A DNA stretch of 64,000 nt, from contig NZ_FOBF01000001.1 of NCBI RefSeq assembly GCF_900109355.1, forward strand, positions 487,613 to 551,612, written 5' to 3'. The translations under genes and the position numbers were made by a program. Source of the DNA: Nonomuraea pusilla (GTDB lineage: Bacteria > Actinomycetota > Actinomycetes > Streptosporangiales > Streptosporangiaceae). The notes under the pieces are model-generated. The model was not told where the DNA came from and did no database searches. It was given only the letters and a program-made list of their open reading frames with translations. Positions within the stretch are counted from its first letter, which is position 1. Every line of letters starts with the position of its first letter. Below, one piece after another: positions 42,737 to 50,238 of this stretch.

Positions 42737-43327
42737 GTGGGACAGGGTTACGCGACGGGCGCGGCACGCAGGGAACGCATCCTGGCCGTGGCGCTCCTGG
42801 AGTTCGCCGAGCACGGCTACCGAGGCTCCTCACTCGCCCGCGTCGCCGAGCGCGCCGGGCTGTCGCAGGCCGGGCTGCTGCACCACTTCAGGAGCAAGGA
42901 ACGCCTGCTCGTCGCCGTGCTCGACTACCGCGACGCCATGGACGTGCGCCGCTTCGACCTGGAGCAGGCCGGCGGCGCCCAGGCCCTCCGCGCCCTGGCC
43001 GCCGTGGTCGAGCACAACTCCCGCGTGCCCGGCCTGGTGCAGTTGTTCTCCGTCATCAGCGGTGAGGCCGTCACGCCAGGACACCCCGGCCACGAGTGGG
43101 CCAGGGAACGCTACCGCCGCCTGCGCGCCCAGGTCGCCGCCGCGCTGCGCGCCGGCGTCGAGCGCGGCGACTTCCGCCCGGGACTCGACGCCGAGGCCCA
43201 CGCGGAACGCCTGATCGCGATGATGGACGGTCTACAGACGCAGTGGCTGATCGACCCGGACCGGGTCGACATGGCCGCCGTCTTCCGCGGCTACGTCGAG
43301 GACCTCATCGCTGCCCTGCGGCCCTAG
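42737..43327 (+). CDS. TetR family transcriptional regulator
   Basis: A 196-residue regulator with an N-terminal HTH (ARRERILAVALLEFAEHGYRGSSLARVAERAGLSQAGLLHHFRSKERLL, about residues 10-57). The C-terminal domain has a QLFSVISGEAVTPGHPGHEW segment common in one TetR subgroup. GTG 42737 lies 7 nt after TAGGGT (42724-42729), a leaderless arrangement; GTG 42728 overlaps the -10 box and is unlikely. It probably represses the divergent MFS gene. Its last 96 bp are read on the opposite strand as part of the DUF998 gene. Confidence 0.9.
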   Translation: MGQGYATGAARRERILAVALLEFAEHGYRGSSLARVAERAGLSQAGLLHHFRSKERLLVAVLDYRDAMDVRRFDLEQAGGAQALRALAAVVEHNSRVPGLVQLFSVISGEAVTPGHPGHEWARERYRRLRAQVAAALRAGVERGDFRPGLDAEAHAERLIAMMDGLQTQWLIDPDRVDMAAVFRGYVEDLIAALRP

Positions 43328-43942
43328 CCCGGCCGCGCCCCACACGCCGAGCGCCAGCAGCGCCGCCACCTCCGTGACCGCGAGCCCCCGCTCCACCAGG
43401 CCGAGCGGCACGACCCGGTACCACGGCAGGCCGCTGTCCGCCCCCACCAGCACCGCCGTGACGATGCCCGCCACCCACGCCGCCGAGCAGACGCCGAGCG
43501 CGAACGCCACCGTGGCCGACCGCCGCCGCCCCGGCCGGCGCCCCCGCCAGGGCGCGGAGATGATCAGTACGGCGAGCGGCAGGCACAGGAACGCGACCAG
43601 GCTGCCCGCCCGGTGGATGTTCCCGCTCAGGCTCGGCCCCACCGACCAGTCGTGCTTGTGGAAGACGGCCGTCATCAGCAGCCCGACGCTCCACCCCGTC
43701 AGCGCCACCAGGCCGGCCACCCCGGCCAGCCGCTTGCGCGCCAGCGAGACCCCGATGGCCGCCGACCCCACGGCCAGCAGCGCCACGCCCACCGTGAAGA
43801 TCCATCCGCCGGGGCCGAGGCCGTGCTCGCTGATGGTGCGCCGCAACAGGTTCATCTCGCCGAGGCTCGCCACCTCCAGCCCCACGATCACCGCCACGCC
43901 CGCGCCCGCCGCGCCGAGCCCCCACCGTGCCGGACGATGCAC
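43232..43942 (-). CDS. DUF998 family membrane protein
   Basis: A 236-residue integral membrane protein with six predicted helices. The family pattern is ISEHGLGPGGWIFTVGVALLAVGS, HKHDWSVGPSLSGNIHRAGSLVAFLCLPLAVL and a basic loop RGRRPGRRR. Function is unknown. GTG 43942 is chosen because AGGGAGG sits 5 nt upstream. The C-terminal 32 residues (hydrophilic, GSDEVLDVAAEDGGHVDP) are encoded by DNA antisense to the TetR 3' end. This looks like a lost original stop codon and read-through into the neighbour. Confidence 0.8.
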   Translation of the reverse strand: MHRPARWGLGAAGAGVAVIVGLEVASLGEMNLLRRTISEHGLGPGGWIFTVGVALLAVGSAAIGVSLARKRLAGVAGLVALTGWSVGLLMTAVFHKHDWSVGPSLSGNIHRAGSLVAFLCLPLAVLIISAPWRGRRPGRRRSATVAFALGVCSAAWVAGIVTAVLVGADSGLPWYRVVPLGLVERGLAVTEVAALLALGVWGAAGLGPQGSDEVLDVAAEDGGHVDPVRVDQPLRL

Positions 43943-44135
43943 GCCCACCTCCCTTTTCCGGACCAACGGCGGGCGACCCCGCGCGGATTCCGATCGCCGG
44001 GTCTCGCCCGGTCACCGCCACGCCGAGGCGAACGAGGGACGGGCCGAGGAGATCCCCGCACTGGTCGGCGGAATCCGGTGAACGTCCGGAATCTGCGGCG
44101 AGCGCGCACGGCGACCGGCGGATATCGTCGGAAGT

Positions 44136-44789
44136 GTGAACGAAAGCGCGGGATCCTGGTTGCCGAAGCTGCAGGAGGTCGGGGAGCGCCTGGCCGAGGA
44201 GTGGGCGTCGGCGCGCCGCTCTCCCGCGTCCGGCGACCTGCCGCAGCCCCACGAGCTGCGCGCGTCCGACGCCGACCGCGAGCGCATCGCCCAGGTGCTG
44301 CAGGACGCGCACGCCGACGGCCGGCTCGACCTGGCCGAGCTGGAGGAGCGGCTCGACCTGCTCTACCAGGCGCGCACGCTCGGCCAGCTCGCCGTGCTCA
44401 CCGCCGACCTCCTGCCGGAGGAGGAGCAGCCGCTCAACCTCGACGGCAGCCCCGTCGCCGCCTTCTTCAAGCAGCGCCAGCGCGGCGGACGCTGGGTCGT
44501 GCCCGCCGAGCTCGGCGTCACCGCCATGTTCGGCACCACCACCCTCGACCTGCGCGACGCGATCCTGCAGAACCGGCGCGTCGTCATCAACGCCACGCTC
44601 GTCTTCGGCGCGCTGGAGATCCACGTCCCCGAGGGGCTGGAGGTCGTCCGCGTGGCCAAGGACAGGACCGTCCGCCTCACCAAGCAGCCCACCGAGCCCG
44701 ACGCGCCGGTGGTCGAGGTGCGCACCACGAACTTCGCCGGCGAGGTCAAGGTCAAGGAGCCGCCCCGCCGCAAGCGCCGCCGCCGCTGA
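44136..44789 (+). CDS. DUF1707 and LiaF-like C-terminal domain protein
   Basis: A 217-residue soluble protein. The N-terminal DUF1707 domain (about residues 46-95) has the signature RASDADRERIAQVLQDAHADGRLDLAELEERL. A C-terminal LiaF/DUF2154-like beta domain (about 125-205) reads MFGTTTLDLRDAILQNRRVVINATLVFGALEIHVPEG. A Lys/Arg-rich end (PPRRKRRRR) follows. Related proteins are linked to cell-envelope stress sensing. The start is GTG 44136, 8 nt after TATCGT (44122-44127), probably leaderless. The stop codon lies within the first unit of a 30-bp repeat. Confidence 0.85.
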   Translation: MNESAGSWLPKLQEVGERLAEEWASARRSPASGDLPQPHELRASDADRERIAQVLQDAHADGRLDLAELEERLDLLYQARTLGQLAVLTADLLPEEEQPLNLDGSPVAAFFKQRQRGGRWVVPAELGVTAMFGTTTLDLRDAILQNRRVVINATLVFGALEIHVPEGLEVVRVAKDRTVRLTKQPTEPDAPVVEVRTTNFAGEVKVKEPPRRKRRRR

Positions 44790-44860
44790 CGGCCCGAGCC
44801 TGCGGGCCGCCGCCGCTGACGGCCCGAGCCTGTGGGGGGCCGCCGCTGACGGCCCCGGAC
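44781..44860. repeat. 30-bp tandem direct repeat at the end of the DUF1707 gene
   Basis: CGCCGCTGACGGCCCGAGCC recurs at 44781 and 44811 exactly, and its first 14 bases again at 44841, with a strict 30-bp period. The TGA in the first copy is the DUF1707 stop codon, so two further copies of the stop-codon context follow it. Confidence 0.8.
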
Positions 44861-44874
44861 CGCCGTCCCGGGCG

Positions 44875-44897
44875 GCCCCGGCCCCGCGGGCCGGGGC
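44875..44897. terminator. Bidirectional terminator between DUF1707 and glpX genes
   Basis: A perfect 10-bp stem, GCCCCGGCCC (44875-44884) and GGGCCGGGGC (44888-44897), with a 3-nt loop, lies between convergent genes. Confidence 0.65.
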
Positions 44898-44903
44898 GGC
44901 GCG

Positions 44904-45938
44904 TCAGCCCGCGGTGTCGAAGTTGATCGCGCTGTACGCGCGCAGCTTCCAGAGCTGGTGCTCGCTCTCGACCTTCCTGATCGTCCCGGACCTGCCGCGC
45001 ATGACCAGCGAGTGCGTCACCGCCACGCCCGACCTGAACTGCACGCCCCGCATCAGCTCGCCCTGCGTGATGCCCGTCGCCGCGAAGAACACGTCGTCGG
45101 AGCGCACCAGGTCGTTCGTCGTCAGCACCCGGTCGAGGTCGTGGCCCGCCGCGATCGCCCTCTCCCGCTCGGCCTCGTCACGCGGCCACAGCTTGCCCTG
45201 GATGACGCCCCCCAGGCACTTGAGCGCGCACGCCGCCACGATGCCCTCCGGCGTGCCGCCGATGCCCATCATGAGGTCGATGCCCGTGCCCGCACGGGCC
45301 GCCATGATCGCGCCGGCCACGTCGCCGTCCGTGATGAACTTGATCCGCGCGCCGGTCTCCCTGATCTCCTTGACCAGCCGCTCGTGCCTGGGCCGGTCCA
45401 GCACGACCACCGTCACGTCCGAGGCCGAGCAGTGCTTGGCCCTCGCCACCGCCTGGATGTTGGCCGCCACCGGGGCGTCGATGTCCACCGCGTCGGCCGC
45501 CTCCGGGCCGGTCACCAGCTTCTCCATGTAGAACACCGCGGACGGGTCGTACATCGAGCCGCGCTCGCTCACCGCGATCACCGACACCGCGTCAGGCATG
45601 CCCATGGCGGTCAGCCTGGTGCCGTCGATCGGGTCCACGGCCACGTCGCAGTCGGGGCCGCTGCCGTCGCCCACCTGCTCGCCGTTGAACAGCATCGGCG
45701 CGTGGTCCTTCTCGCCCTCGCCGATCACCACCACGCCGTTCATCGACACGGTGTTGATGAGCTGGCGCATCGCGTTCACCGCGGCGCCGTCGGCGCCGTT
45801 CTTGTCACCCCTGCCGACCCAGCGGGCCGCCGCCATGGCGGCCGCCTCGGTGACGCGTACGAGCTCCATCGCCAGGTTGCGGTCAGGGGCGTGCTCGCCG
45901 GTGGCGAGCGGCGCAGGAACCGAGGTCTGATCGGACAT
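44904..45938 (-). CDS. glpX: Fructose-1,6-bisphosphatase class II
   Basis: A 344-residue gluconeogenic phosphatase converting fructose 1,6-bisphosphate to fructose 6-phosphate. Metal and substrate motifs are [28 protein letters not shown] and the [20 protein letters not shown] block typical of GlpX. It is the main FBPase in many actinobacteria and complements pckG upstream in the window. The ATG at 45938 follows GAGGAGG. Its 5'-UTR region holds a perfect 10-bp inverted repeat. It is divergent from a TetR-type gene at 46124. Confidence 0.95.
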   Translation of the reverse strand: MSDQTSVPAPLATGEHAPDRNLAMELVRVTEAAAMAAARWVGRGDKNGADGAAVNAMRQLINTVSMNGVVVIGEGEKDHAPMLFNGEQVGDGSGPDCDVAVDPIDGTRLTAMGMPDAVSVIAVSERGSMYDPSAVFYMEKLVTGPEAADAVDIDAPVAANIQAVARAKHCSASDVTVVVLDRPRHERLVKEIRETGARIKFITDGDVAGAIMAARAGTGIDLMMGIGGTPEGIVAACALKCLGGVIQGKLWPRDEAERERAIAAGHDLDRVLTTNDLVRSDDVFFAATGITQGELMRGVQFRSGVAVTHSLVMRGRSGTIRKVESEHQLWKLRAYSAINFDTAG

Positions 45939-45957
45939 ATGAGCGGGCCTCCTCGTG

Positions 45958-45984
45958 GGACAACTACCCCGATCGTAGTTGTCC
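45958..45984. promoter_or_regulatory. Perfect inverted repeat in the glpX leader
   Basis: GGACAACTAC-N7-GTAGTTGTCC, 10-bp arms, AT-richer than its surroundings, just upstream of the glpX ribosome-binding site. It is either an operator (27 bp overall, suited to a dimeric regulator) or an mRNA hairpin next to the ribosome-binding site. Confidence 0.55.
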
Positions 45985-46123
45985 TCCTCTTCCCGCTCCG
46001 AGAGGGATAATCTGCCCTCCCCGGCTCGCTGCTCCGCCCGGTCGGGCCGTTCCCCCCGGCGAGGCGGAGACGCGTCTGTAAGCTTCGTCCGTACGGGCGG
46101 CCGGGGACCGTGGAGGAGGTCGA

Positions 46124-46732
46124 ATGAGCGACGCGGAACGCGCGATGACGGCGCCCCGCACATCCGAGCGCGGCGCGGCCACGCGCAGCTCGCTTCTCAC
46201 CGCCGCCAGGGAGGTCTTCGTCTCCAAGGGCTTCGCCGAGGCGGGCGTCACCGACATGGTCGCCAGGGCCGACGCCAGCGTCGGCAGCCTCTACCACCAC
46301 TTCTCCGGCAAGGCCGACCTCTACCTCACGCTGTTCGAGGAGTTCCAGGCCCGGCAGTGGGAACGCACCAAACAGGCCGCCCGCGCGGCCCGGGCGGCGG
46401 GCGAGAGCGACCCGATGCGGGTGTTCGTCGCCGCGGCCCGCGCCTACCTCGACGGTTGCCTGGAGGAGCGCGAGCTGGCCGCCCTGTTCCTGCGCGGCGA
46501 CGGGCCGCCCGGGTTCGAGGTCGTCATGCGCGACCGGCTGCGCACCTGGGCGCAGCGCAACGCCGCGCTGTTCGAGGACCAGCGGGCGCTGGTCGTCGTC
46601 GTCACCGGCGCGCTCGCCGCGGCCGTGTCCGAGGTGGTGCTGACGGGCGACCGCGACCTCGCCGAGGAGACGCTGTCCATCATCGGGCAGATCCGACCGG
46701 CCGCTTCGGCAGGCGGCGCCACCAGCGGGTAA
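46124..46732 (+). CDS. TetR family transcriptional regulator
   Basis: A 202-residue regulator. HTH at about residues 20-66 ([47 protein letters not shown]). The C-terminal half includes [23 protein letters not shown] 46124 follows GTGGAGGAGG. It is divergent from glpX and runs into the DUF4245 gene 12 bp later, so it may regulate either. The ligand is unknown. Confidence 0.9.
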   Translation: MSDAERAMTAPRTSERGAATRSSLLTAAREVFVSKGFAEAGVTDMVARADASVGSLYHHFSGKADLYLTLFEEFQARQWERTKQAARAARAAGESDPMRVFVAAARAYLDGCLEERELAALFLRGDGPPGFEVVMRDRLRTWAQRNAALFEDQRALVVVVTGALAAAVSEVVLTGDRDLAEETLSIIGQIRPAASAGGATSG

Positions 46733-46743
46733 CCTCGGCATCT

Positions 46744-47274
46744 GTGCGACGGTTCACGCAAGGTTTCTACGGCTACGCGGTAGCGCTGTTCGTCTGCCTC
46801 GGGGCGGCCGGGCTGTTCCTGCTGATCGCCCCGCAGAGCCGGGAAGAGCACATCCCGCGGCTCGACTACTCCATCACTGTCGCCAACTTCGGCCACGGCG
46901 TGCCGTACCAGGTGTGGGCGCCGAGCAAGGACCTCCCGAACTGGGTGCCCAACAGCAACAGGATCGCCAAGGGCGAGAACGGCGCTCAGGTCCTCCACCT
47001 CGGGTTCGCCACCGCCAAGCGCGAGCACCTGATGTTCGTCCAGAGCGACGAGAAGCCGGCCGCCGGCTTCGCCAACCGCATGGCCAACAGCGACAAGGCG
47101 GTCGGCAGCCAGCAGGTGGGCGGGGCGGCGTGGGAGCGGCGCTTCCGCGAGGACAAGAAGCAGCGCACGCTCGTCCGCTTCCTCCCCGACGTGACCCTGG
47201 TCATCACCGGCACCGCCGACTGGGACGAGCTCGGCCAGTTCGCGGCCATCCTGCAGCAGCGCCCCCGCGGCTGA
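46744..47274 (+). CDS. DUF4245 family membrane-anchored protein
   Basis: A 176-residue protein with one N-terminal membrane helix (GYAVALFVCLGAAGLFLLIAP, about residues 10-30) and an extracytoplasmic domain. The domain has conserved YQVWAPSKDLPNWVPNSNRI, HLGFATAKREHLMFVQSD and VTLVITGTADWDELGQFAAILQQ. DUF4245 lies near glpX and xseAB in many actinobacteria; the role is unknown. GTG 46744 lies 8 nt after TAACCT, which overlaps the upstream stop, so it may start a leaderless transcript or be cotranslated with the TetR gene. Confidence 0.87.
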   Translation: MRRFTQGFYGYAVALFVCLGAAGLFLLIAPQSREEHIPRLDYSITVANFGHGVPYQVWAPSKDLPNWVPNSNRIAKGENGAQVLHLGFATAKREHLMFVQSDEKPAAGFANRMANSDKAVGSQQVGGAAWERRFREDKKQRTLVRFLPDVTLVITGTADWDELGQFAAILQQRPRG

Positions 47275-47334
47275 CGCGGTGACCTGCCGCGGGCCCCGCC
47301 GGAGCCCCCGGGCCGGCAGGGCCGCGCGATCAGG

Positions 47335-47676
47335 TCAGCACCACGACGCCCTCGTCCTGGAGATGAACATCGTGACGACGTAGTTGTTCATGAACAGCTT
47401 CTGGCCGTCGCAGAAGTAGATCTTCCTGCCGGTGTTGTCCTGGGCGTAGCCGGACCAGTTGCCCGCCGTCAGCTGGTCGGTGTACAGGTTGACGTTGTAG
47501 AAGATCCCGTAGTAGTTCCTGCTCCAGATGATGCTGCCGCTGTCCCAGAGCCGCACGGGGGTGGAGGCCGTCGAGAGGTCGCTCGCCGTCGAGGCCGCGG
47601 CGGCCGGGGAGAGGAACGTCCCCGCGGCCATGATCAGGGCCGCGATCCCGCTGGACAGTTTCAGTGCGCGCTTCAT
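47335..47676 (-). CDS. Small secreted protein, family not recognised
   Basis: A 113-residue exported protein. Signal peptide MKRALKLSSGIAALIMAAGTFLSPAAAA, then a mature domain of about 80 residues rich in aromatic and polar residues (IIWSRNYYGIFYNVNLYTDQ, GNWSGYAQDN, KIYFCDGQKLFMNNYVVTMF) ending in Cys; the two Cys could form a disulfide. The beta-rich look recalls small secreted inhibitor-like or lectin-like proteins, but I cannot name a family. The ATG at 47676 has an excellent AAGGAGGAG. It is divergent from a winged-helix regulator with a palindrome between them. Confidence 0.75.
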   Translation of the reverse strand: MKRALKLSSGIAALIMAAGTFLSPAAAASTASDLSTASTPVRLWDSGSIIWSRNYYGIFYNVNLYTDQLTAGNWSGYAQDNTGRKIYFCDGQKLFMNNYVVTMFISRTRASWC

Positions 47677-47741
47677 GAAGCTCCTCCTTGTGGTCGATGA
47701 GCTGCTGAGAAGCCTTTCTCGGGCGGCGACGGCGTCACAAC

Positions 47742-47765
47742 GCCTTTCGGATCTGACCGAAAGGC
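47742..47765. promoter_or_regulatory. Palindrome between the secreted protein and the winged-helix regulator
   Basis: GCCTTTCGG-atctga-CCGAAAGGC, 9-bp perfect arms, plus a partial copy GCCTTTCTCGG at 47712-47722. This is a likely operator for the adjacent ArsR-type protein. Confidence 0.5.
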
Positions 47766-47804
47766 TCTGCACAGAGTCAGGCCGTCCTGGAAAAATCGGA
47801 CAGC

Positions 47805-48761
47805 ATGATGCGACTGCACCTGACCGCCGCCGACCTGTGCCAGATCGCCTTCGCCCCAGCCCCGAACGCGCTGCAGGAGGCCGCCCTGAGCCTCCGCAGG
47901 CCGCCCGCCCGGGGTTGGTCGCGCCCCGGCGTCCGCGCCTGGCACCGGCACCTGAACGGCGGTCTCAAGGCCCGCGCGGGCGCGCTGGCCGACGTCGTCC
48001 CCCGGGGCGGGTTCCTGCCGGACTTCCTGCTCCAGCCGGACGTCGACGACCTCTCCGCGTGCGTGGAGCTGGCCAGGCACACTCCCGCCGACCGGCTCGA
48101 AGCCGACCTGGACCTGATCGCCCCCTCGCCGGGGCAGCCGTCCTGGGTGCGTGACCTGGCCTGCGGCGAAGCCGGCGCCTGGGACACCTTCACCAGCGAC
48201 GTCCACCGCTACTTCGACTCGTCACTGGCCCCCTGGTGGCCGCTCGTCCGGGAAACCGCCGCCGCGGACCGCGCGTTACGCTCCGAGACGCTGCTGCGCG
48301 GCGGCACCGGCGCCCTCCTCGCGACCCTGTCGCCCCACTGCCGCTGGGAGCCGCCGGTCCTGCACGTCCGGATCTCCGGCGAGTACGACGTCGAGCTGTG
48401 CGGACGCGGCCTGCTGCTGGTGCCCTCGTACTTCGCCCCCGGTCCCATGGTGATGTACCGGCCCGAAGCCTCCACCGTCCTGGTGTATCCCATGCACGGC
48501 GTGGACGAGTCCGCGACCGGGAAGGACGTCCTCGGCCCCCTCCTCGGCCGCACCCGCGCCGGCGTGCTGGCGGCGCTGCGCCGCCCTGCCACCACCAGCG
48601 ACCTCGCCGACCGGCTGGCCATCTCCCGGGCGTCCGCCAGCGAGCACACCACCGTGCTGCGCAACGCCGGGCTGGTCGCGACCAGCCGGATGGGGAACGC
48701 CGTCCTGCACACCCTGACCCCTCTCGGCTGGGCCCTCCTCGGCGACGACTCGCCCGCCTGA
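47805..48761 (+). CDS. Winged-helix (ArsR-like) regulator with N-terminal DUF5937-type domain
   Basis: A 318-residue protein. A long N-terminal domain (LHLTAADLCQIAFAPAPNALQEAALSL ... ) is seen in actinobacterial ArsR relatives. The C-terminal winged helix is at about residues 245-310 (LLGRTRAGVLAALRRPATTSDLADRLAISRASASEHTTVLRNAGLVATSRMGNAVLHTLTPLG). ATG 47805 or 47808 is the start; there is no strong ribosome-binding site. It is divergent from the small secreted protein gene, a pairing that suggests control of that gene. The metal-binding Cys set of classical ArsR proteins is absent. Confidence 0.83.
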   Translation: MMRLHLTAADLCQIAFAPAPNALQEAALSLRRPPARGWSRPGVRAWHRHLNGGLKARAGALADVVPRGGFLPDFLLQPDVDDLSACVELARHTPADRLEADLDLIAPSPGQPSWVRDLACGEAGAWDTFTSDVHRYFDSSLAPWWPLVRETAAADRALRSETLLRGGTGALLATLSPHCRWEPPVLHVRISGEYDVELCGRGLLLVPSYFAPGPMVMYRPEASTVLVYPMHGVDESATGKDVLGPLLGRTRAGVLAALRRPATTSDLADRLAISRASASEHTTVLRNAGLVATSRMGNAVLHTLTPLGWALLGDDSPA

Positions 48762-48831
48762 CCCGGGTCGCCCGCCCGGCCACCGCCGCGGCCTGACCCG
48801 GGCGGCGGCGCGGCCCGTCTAGGGTGGTGTC

Positions 48832-49065
48832 GTGGCAGACGAGAAGGCACCCTCATACGAGCAGGCGCGCGAGGAGCTGACCGAGGTGGTGCGCCGGCTG
48901 GAGACCGGCGGCCTCACCCTGGAGCAGTCGATCGAGCTGTGGGAGCGGGGCGAGAAGCTGGCCGCCATCTGCGAGGAGTGGCTGCAGGGAGCGCGCGTGA
49001 AGCTCGCCGCGGCCATGGCCCGCCGCTCCGAGCCCGCGGGCGGCTCCGACGACGCCCCCTTCTGA
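48832..49065 (+). CDS. xseB: Exodeoxyribonuclease VII small subunit
   Basis: A 77-residue helical protein that binds several-fold to XseA to form exonuclease VII, which degrades single-stranded DNA. The family core is SYEQAREELTEVVRRLETGGLTLEQSIELWERGEKLAAICEEWLQGA. GTG 48832 lies 6 nt after TAGGGT (48820-48825), so it has its own, probably leaderless, promoter. Unusually it is not next to xseA on the same strand: xseA is 1.2 kb away and faces it, with a nitroreductase/TetR pair between. Confidence 0.93.
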   Translation: MADEKAPSYEQAREELTEVVRRLETGGLTLEQSIELWERGEKLAAICEEWLQGARVKLAAAMARRSEPAGGSDDAPF

Positions 49066-49080
49066 CGCCCGGGCGGCTGG

Positions 49081-49494
49081 TCAGTCCCGCGTCCTGTACA
49101 GGGCCACCACGGGGATGCGCCGGGTGGTCCTGGCCTCGTACTCCGCGAAGCCGGCGGCCTGCTCCACCATGCGCGCATACAGCGCGTCGCGCTCCTCACC
49201 CTCGACGAACTCGGCCTTCACCTCGAACGTCTCGGCGCCGACCTCGGCCGTCGCCACGGGGTTGGCACGCAGGTTGTGGTACCACGCCGGGTGGTTGTCG
49301 GCTCCGCCGTTGGAGGCGATGACGACGTAGCGCTCGCCGTCGCTCAGGTACATCACCGGGCTGGTCACGGGCCGGCCGCTCCTGGCGCCCGTGGTGGTGA
49401 GCAGCACGAGCGGCGAGCCCTCGAACATGCCGCCGACACGGCCGCCGTTGGCCCGGAACTCCTCGATGACCTGCTGGTTGAACGTGTTGGGCAT
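49081..49494 (-). CDS. F420-type (Ddn-like) nitroreductase family protein
   Basis: A 137-residue split beta-barrel flavin/deazaflavin oxidoreductase. Diagnostic blocks are LLTTTGARSGRPVTSPVMYLSDGERYVVIASNGGADNHPAWYHNLRANP and FAEYEARTTRRIPVVAL, which match the Ddn group of F420H2-dependent reductases (quinone or nitro substrates, often membrane-associated). The ATG is at 49494. It is divergent from a TetR gene with two palindromic operators between, consistent with inducible detoxification. Confidence 0.9.
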   Translation of the reverse strand: MPNTFNQQVIEEFRANGGRVGGMFEGSPLVLLTTTGARSGRPVTSPVMYLSDGERYVVIASNGGADNHPAWYHNLRANPVATAEVGAETFEVKAEFVEGEERDALYARMVEQAAGFAEYEARTTRRIPVVALYRTRD

Positions 49495-49510
49495 GATTCA
49501 CTCCTGAGTT

Positions 49511-49558
49511 AATCGGAGAGTTCTCCGGTTACGAGCTTAACCGGAGAACTCTCCGGTT
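49511..49558. promoter_or_regulatory. Two tandem palindromic TetR operators
   Basis: AATCGGAGAGTTCTCCGGTT (49511-49530) and AACCGGAGAACTCTCCGGTT (49539-49558). Each has 9-bp arms (one mismatch in the first, perfect in the second); they lie 28 bp centre to centre. They fill the space between the divergent nitroreductase and TetR starts. The TATGCT -10 box for tetR starts 9 bp after the second. Confidence 0.75.
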
Positions 49559-49578
49559 GTCAGGGGTATGCTCGTGCC

Positions 49579-50187
49579 GTGCCCGTACGTCCCTCGCTGC
49601 CCGTGGCCGGGCAGCCGCAGCCCGAGCGGGCCGACGCCGCACGCAACCGGCAGAAGATCATCGAGGTCGCGGCGCGCCTGATCGACGAGAAGGGCGCCGA
49701 GCAGCTCTCACTCGACGAGGTGGCCCGCGCCGCCGGCGTCGGCGTCGGCACCGTCTACCGGCGCTTCGGCGACCGCTGCGGCCTGCTGCGGGCGCTGATC
49801 GACGAACACGAACGGCGCTTCCAGGCCGCCTTCATGAACGGGCCGCCGCCACTCGGCCCCGGCGCGCCGCCCGCCCAGCGGATCACCGCGTTCCTGCACG
49901 GGCTCGTCGACCGCATCGACCAACAGCAGGCCCTGTTCCTGGCGCTGGAGAAAGGCGGTTCAGGCGCCAGGTACGGCGGGCCCTACCGGGTCTACCGCGT
50001 GCACCTGGCCACCCTGATCGCGCAGGCCAGGCCGGGCGCCGACGCCGGGTTCCTCGCCGACGCGCTGCTCGCCCCCGTCAACGCCAACCTCCTGTGCCAC
50101 CAGCGCGACGAGCGCGGCATGACGACCGAGGACATCAAGAACGGCCTCACCGACCTCGCCACCGCCGTCACCTCGCACCACCCCTGA
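49579..50187 (+). CDS. TetR family transcriptional regulator
   Basis: A 202-residue regulator with HTH at about residues 20-68 (ARNRQKIIEVAARLIDEKGAEQLSLDEVARAAGVGVGTVYRRFGDRCGLL). The C-terminal domain ends HQRDERGMTTEDIKNGL, a tail common to TetR proteins paired with flavin reductases. GTG 49579 lies 6 nt after TATGCT (49567-49572), a leaderless arrangement. The tandem palindromes upstream are its probable binding sites, controlling itself and the divergent nitroreductase. Confidence 0.91.
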   Translation: MPVRPSLPVAGQPQPERADAARNRQKIIEVAARLIDEKGAEQLSLDEVARAAGVGVGTVYRRFGDRCGLLRALIDEHERRFQAAFMNGPPPLGPGAPPAQRITAFLHGLVDRIDQQQALFLALEKGGSGARYGGPYRVYRVHLATLIAQARPGADAGFLADALLAPVNANLLCHQRDERGMTTEDIKNGLTDLATAVTSHHP

Positions 50188-50238
50188 ACGCCTGGCCCTG
50201 AACGCCTGGCCCTGGTTGCCGGCAGGGGAGCCGTGGCC

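Noticed and set aside
47805..50187. Genomic island or mobile element around the regulator pairs
   Set aside because: No integrase, transposase, att-like repeats or change in base composition were seen; local rearrangement is enough.
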